Shown: positions 60,371 through 64,000 of the stretch, piece after piece
Numbering within the stretch: the first letter of the stretch is position 1
Layout: every line of letters begins with the position of its first letter
NCBI GenBank assembly: GCA_947488155.1
Contig: CANKYK010000001.1
Coordinates: forward strand, 558,001-622,000
Length of the DNA stretch: 64,000 nucleotides
Reading direction: 5' to 3'
Origin: an uncultured Erythrobacter sp.
GTDB taxonomy: Bacteria; Pseudomonadota; Alphaproteobacteria; Sphingomonadales; Sphingomonadaceae
The notes under the pieces: generated by a model
The model's database searches: none
What the model was told of the DNA's origin: nothing
Seen by the model: only the letters and a program-made list of their open reading frames with translations
Made by a program: the position numbers and the translations under genes

Positions 60371-63241
60371 ATGACAACTAGGTCTATGGTCTATGTTTCA
60401 TCGTCGTTGATTTGCATCGCGATGCATGGGGCCGTTTCAGCACAAGAGACGGGTGCCGAACCGCAAGGCGAAATTGTAGAGGTTGGCACAAGCACCACAG
60501 CGATCGGCGACGAAAGCACGGATGCCATTGTCGTCACCGGCAGCCGCCTGTCCGCAGGCGCCGCGTCCGAGCCAGTAACTGTCATAACCGCCGAGGAGAT
60601 AACCGCACGCGGCATCACCAGTATCGACGAATTGCTGCGTCAGGTCTCTAACAATACCCCTGCAATCTCGGCCTCGAACACAGGCGCAATAAACGGCCGA
60701 GCACCGCTCAACCGTTCTAGTGTCGTGAGCAATCTTGAAGGCGGCTCAGTCGTCGATCTGCGCGGGCTTGGCGCGGGATCAACACTGGTTCTGCTCAATG
60801 GACGACGTCTTGCCGGTGAAGGTGTTGCCAACGCTGACTTTGCCGACATTTCGGCAATCCCTATCGAAACGATTGAGCGTATTGAGATTGTGAGTGCTGG
60901 CGCGTCGGCCATCTATGGTGCCGATGCTGTCGCTGGCGTGATCAATATCATTCAGAAAAGCGACTATACCGGCCTTAGTCTTAGTGGTCAGTACGGCTTT
61001 AGCGAGTCAGGCGGTGACGAACTGCGTCTGGGCGGAACGCTCGGCGTGAGCTGGGGAAGCGGTAACATTAACCTGTCCGGTAGCTATCTCGAACAAGACA
61101 CCATCACTGCCAACGGATTTGGCGTTACGACCCGCGATTTTCGCGATCTTGGCGGGACAGACCGCCGCACGCTGACATCCACTCGCGGCGTGTTTCTGGC
61201 GACATCAGGCGCACTACCGTTTCTTCCGGCGAGCGATGTTTTTTCTTCGAGCGGCCTACTTCTACCTGTCGATTCAGGGCCAGTTGGTGCCGGCACTGAC
61301 CCGTCAACATTCGATGTGGTGGCGCGGGACGATCTCAGTGAATTTCTGCCTGTGAACTTGGCCCCCGGGTTTGAAACCTGGGGCGTCAGCTTTCGCGCGA
61401 GTCAGGATATTCCGCTAGGGATTATCAACAATATCCAGCTTGATGCTTCTTATTCTCAGCGTGACACCATGACGGAAGTGGAGGCACCGCGGATCGACGT
61501 CGCCGGTTTCATTGCGAGCTTCAACGGCTTTGGCTCGCCATTCCCAAGCGGGTCGCCGTTTCCCTTTCCATTCCGCACCGACGTGGATTTCTCGCTTGAC
61601 CTTACAGAGGTCGTGAACGCCGGCATTCTTGCGAACGAATTTATCGATACGCAAAGCGAGAATTTCGATATCGGGGGCAGAATTACTGGAGACCTTAGTA
61701 AGAATTGGGGATGGGAGGCATCGGCCAGTTTCTCGCGCAATGAAGATCGCGGGATCTTTGATGAACTGGTCCTCGGGGATTTGCTTACGGGCAGGTTCGA
61801 TTTTGACACATTTACATTCACGCCGCCTGTGAATTTGCAACGTGCCGATTTCCTGGTGAACGATCAGATTGCGCAGACGCTACAGAATGCTCGCCGGGTT
61901 CAATTGAACGATGGCCAAACAGACCTGCTGACCTTTCAGGGTTTTGTTCGCGGCAAGCTCTTTACGGGGCGCGCGTCAGGCCCGTTGGAAGTGGTGATTG
62001 GCGGCGAGTATCGCGAAGAAAGCCTGAATTTCATCCGGACCAGCACGGACACTCTCGGGATAGAAGTGACTCAACCTGATCTCGATTCAAACCGCGAAAC
62101 AACGGCGTTCTTTGCAGAATTGAGTTTCCCAATTCATTCCTCGGTCGTGGTCAACGCTGCGCTGCGCTATGAAGATATTCAAAACAACGGAACCTCAGTA
62201 ACCCGGCAGAGCGCATTGGACCTGTTCCGAGAGAACGGGATCAATCAGTTTACGCCCGTAGGTGAGCTGGCCGAATATAGCGGATCGAGCGATGGATTTA
62301 GCCCGCGGCTGGGAATTGCTCTGTACCCGACGGACGATCTGACTATCCGTGCGACAATCGGGCGTTCATTCCGCGCACCAAATGCCACCGAGATTGGTCA
62401 GGCAAGCATAGTCGCAAGCCCCTTTGATCCGCAGGTGGACCCAGTATCGGGCGTAGTGCTTGATCCAACATTGGTGCCGCTGGTTTCAGGCGGCAACCCC
62501 GACCTGGGTAACGAAACAGCCGAAACACTGAACGTCGGCGGTACGTATCGTTTCGATGCATTGGGCAGCAATTTTCGCGTCGATGTCGACTATTTCGCAA
62601 TCGATTACAGCAACCGGATTTCATCCTCTGCCCCATTCCTGGGGGCGAGTTTCCCGCAAAGAGACCTGTCAGAACCAGCGATCGTCCGCGATGCAGCCGG
62701 AAATCCTGAATTCCTGTTTAGCGGCCCTGTAAACCTGGCAAGCCAATTCACGGCTGGCCTAGATGTGAAATTCAATCATGTTGTATCCTTGGGCGAGCTG
62801 CAGATCGACAGCCTGTTCACATACAGCCGCATACTGGACAATGAAGAGCGGCTAACAGAAGGCTCGCCATTCGAGAGCACTCGCGGCGAGGATCAACCAT
62901 CGACCAGATGGAACTTCCGCTCGCAGCTAACCTACAACAATTGGTCTCTCACTGGCGTCGTCATTCACAATGGTGGGTACAGTGTTGAATCGGTCGGCTT
63001 TATCGATGGGGTTCTGACCATGGGTCAAATCCCGGTCGACAGCCTGACTCTGGTCGATCTCAACCTCGCCTACACTTTGCCAAAGTCGCTGGGCCCCATT
63101 GGAGGCACTAGAGTGACACTGGCAGTCGATAATGTGTTTGATCAGGATCCACCGTTCTTGAACCTTGCCAACGGTTTTTCCTCTCTCGGGTATGACCTGA
63201 GACGACGCACGGTCTTTGTTGGGCTAAGGAAGAGCTTCTAA
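60371..63241 (+). CDS. TonB-dependent receptor
   Basis: This 956-residue outer-membrane protein has a signal peptide (MTTRSMVYVSSSLICIAMHG...VSAQ) and TonB-box-like DAIVVTGSRL. The plug domain follows (PVTVITAEEITARGITSIDELLRQV, STLVLLNGRRL, IERIEIVSAGASAIYGADAVAGVINII) and then a beta-barrel (PRLGIALYPTDDLTIRATIGRSFRAPNATEIGQ). It ends with a C-terminal phenylalanine (RRTVFVGLRKSF). It belongs to a different subfamily from the receptor at 13914 and has no glycan genes beside it. It is followed after 29 bp by a response regulator and kinase. The ligand is unknown; iron complexes, peptides or aromatics are possible. Confidence 0.92.
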   Translation: MTTRSMVYVSSSLICIAMHGAVSAQETGAEPQGEIVEVGTSTTAIGDESTDAIVVTGSRLSAGAASEPVTVITAEEITARGITSIDELLRQVSNNTPAISASNTGAINGRAPLNRSSVVSNLEGGSVVDLRGLGAGSTLVLLNGRRLAGEGVANADFADISAIPIETIERIEIVSAGASAIYGADAVAGVINIIQKSDYTGLSLSGQYGFSESGGDELRLGGTLGVSWGSGNINLSGSYLEQDTITANGFGVTTRDFRDLGGTDRRTLTSTRGVFLATSGALPFLPASDVFSSSGLLLPVDSGPVGAGTDPSTFDVVARDDLSEFLPVNLAPGFETWGVSFRASQDIPLGIINNIQLDASYSQRDTMTEVEAPRIDVAGFIASFNGFGSPFPSGSPFPFPFRTDVDFSLDLTEVVNAGILANEFIDTQSENFDIGGRITGDLSKNWGWEASASFSRNEDRGIFDELVLGDLLTGRFDFDTFTFTPPVNLQRADFLVNDQIAQTLQNARRVQLNDGQTDLLTFQGFVRGKLFTGRASGPLEVVIGGEYREESLNFIRTSTDTLGIEVTQPDLDSNRETTAFFAELSFPIHSSVVVNAALRYEDIQNNGTSVTRQSALDLFRENGINQFTPVGELAEYSGSSDGFSPRLGIALYPTDDLTIRATIGRSFRAPNATEIGQASIVASPFDPQVDPVSGVVLDPTLVPLVSGGNPDLGNETAETLNVGGTYRFDALGSNFRVDVDYFAIDYSNRISSSAPFLGASFPQRDLSEPAIVRDAAGNPEFLFSGPVNLASQFTAGLDVKFNHVVSLGELQIDSLFTYSRILDNEERLTEGSPFESTRGEDQPSTRWNFRSQLTYNNWSLTGVVIHNGGYSVESVGFIDGVLTMGQIPVDSLTLVDLNLAYTLPKSLGPIGGTRVTLAVDNVFDQDPPFLNLANGFSSLGYDLRRRTVFVGLRKSF

Positions 63242-63270
63242 GAGGCAACACGTTCTGAGGGCCGGCCAGC

Positions 63271-63951
63271 ATGCGAATATTGGTGATCGAAGATGACAAT
63301 GAAATCGCGGAAATGCTGGTCGGACTGCTTGAGGCAAACGGCTACATCGTCGATCATCAAATCAGCATTGAACTAGCAATTGAGGCGATCAAGGGCGCGG
63401 ATTACGCATGCGTGATTTTGGATCGCGGCCTGCCAGATGGTGATGGGGTTGATCTGATTGAGCAACTGAAGCGAGAATTGCCAAGCGAGGAATTGCCCTC
63501 GTTCTTGATACTTTCGGCGCACGGGCAGGCAAGCGACCGAATTCATGGCCTGTCCGCCGGCGCGCTGGACTATTTGGCCAAGCCTTATGAGCCTGATGAA
63601 TTGCTCTTGCGGCTCAGGATATGCAGCAATTCGAAACAGTCCGCACAGCACAAGGTCATAAACGTCGCGAACGCCCAATATGATCTCAACTCGCGGCAAT
63701 TATCCGTGGATGGCCAAGCGGTGGCCTTGCCTCGGCGCGAGCTGGCAATCTTCGATCTACTGGTGCGCCGCAAGGGAGAGGTTGTCTCCCATCAAGCAAT
63801 CGAAAATTCGATTTACAGCTTCGACGACGAGATAGCGTCAAACACCGTGTCCTCGCAAATATCTAGATTGCGCAAGACCCTGGCCAACAGCGGGTCCGGG
63901 CTGCATATTCGCGTGATGCGGCACGTTGGCTACATCCTTGTCGAAAAATGA
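63271..63951 (+). CDS. OmpR/QseB-type response regulator
   Basis: This 226-residue protein has a receiver domain with the acidic pair in VIEDDNEI, the phospho-acceptor aspartate in VILDRGLPDGDG (about residue 51) and the lysine in DYLAKPYEP. A winged-helix output domain follows (LPRRELAIFDLLVRRKGEVVS, NTVSSQISRLRKTL, HIRVMRHVGYILVEK). The stop overlaps the start of a kinase-like frame (ATGA). Its place 29 bp after the receptor suggests that the two-component system regulates that receptor or related uptake genes. Confidence 0.93.
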   Translation: MRILVIEDDNEIAEMLVGLLEANGYIVDHQISIELAIEAIKGADYACVILDRGLPDGDGVDLIEQLKRELPSEELPSFLILSAHGQASDRIHGLSAGALDYLAKPYEPDELLLRLRICSNSKQSAQHKVINVANAQYDLNSRQLSVDGQAVALPRRELAIFDLLVRRKGEVVSHQAIENSIYSFDDEIASNTVSSQISRLRKTLANSGSGLHIRVMRHVGYILVEK

Positions 63952-64000
63952 TTGGTAAGTTCGCCAGAAGCGCATTCAACAGCCTTTCGTCGAGGATCAT
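63948..64000 (+). CDS. Start of a probable sensor histidine kinase (cut by window end)
   Basis: An ATG at 63948 overlaps the response regulator stop by four bases and opens a frame MIGKFARSAFNSLSSRI that runs to the window end. SLSSRI before a hydrophobic segment is common at the start of membrane histidine kinases. Position after an OmpR-type regulator makes a kinase likely, but only 17 codons are visible. Confidence 0.6.
   Translation, partial: MIGKFARSAFNSLSSRI

Noticed and set aside
60153-60377. 74-codon minus-strand frame upstream of the second receptor
   Set aside because: It covers the receptor's promoter and ribosome site and overlaps its start. No family is recognised.

Overview
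The window reads as an alphaproteobacterium of the order Sphingomonadales, most likely near Erythrobacter/Altererythrobacter. This is inferred from gene content: Caulobacter/Xanthomonas-type TonB-dependent receptors, halogenase-like flavoproteins beside a receptor, no SusD, a methylsuccinyl-CoA dehydrogenase and densely packed ATGA-overlapped operons. No 16S or other marker gene is present. I see no tRNA, rRNA, CRISPR array, insertion sequence or phage gene.

Layout. 1-5673 (-): the N-terminal 1891 residues of a giant surface protein with an LEPR start motif, a DUF4347-like domain and tandem modules of about 190 residues. 6.3-9.6 kb (+): a DUF1800/DUF1501 pair. 9.7-12.1 kb (-): two acyl-CoA dehydrogenases. 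12.2-41.6 kb: a large carbohydrate-utilisation locus. 41.7-44.2 kb: methylsuccinyl-CoA dehydrogenase and YaaA. 44.4-49.2 kb (-): an aromatic amino acid catabolic operon (aminotransferase, phhA, kynA, kynB, kynU). 49.5-54.3 kb: a signalling group (OmpR-type regulator, small lipoprotein, CHASE2 histidine kinase, LysM-FecR protein). 54.4-56.5 kb: a CoA-transferase remnant, an Lrp/AsnC regulator and a divergent indoleamine 2,3-dioxygenase. 56.6-60.0 kb: an AraC regulator, AhpD-like, YHS, MAPEG and uracil-DNA-glycosylase-like genes. 60.4-64.0 kb: a second TonB-dependent receptor followed by a two-component system cut by the window end.

The carbohydrate locus is the most interesting part. One LacI regulator and a shared operator-like 16-mer, TTGACAACCTTGTCAA, tie together transcription units spread over 25 kb. 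The word is identical at 17191 and 34494, has a variant at 41575, and has a half match at 23010. The predicted flow is: an outer-membrane receptor and GH5, GH3 and DUF5060-type enzymes release oligosaccharides or glycosides. A periplasmic FAD sugar dehydrogenase (GMC subunit with C-x5-C-x3-C plus a Tat-exported small subunit) oxidises them. A lipoprotein TIM-barrel enzyme, a cytoplasmic TIM-barrel enzyme and a Gfo/Idh/MocA enzyme could process 3-keto-glycosides. An exported SMP-30 lactonase, GntP and gluconokinase handle the aldonate branch. Sugars enter through SSS, MFS and GPH transporters. Four consecutive translationally coupled flavin-dependent-halogenase-like genes sit just upstream of the receptor. 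Three keep every catalytic motif and one is degenerate. Their role in this glycan locus is unknown.

The kyn operon and the separate IDO gene give the organism two different enzymes for the first step of tryptophan breakdown. The IDO gene has its own Lrp-type regulator and candidate operators.
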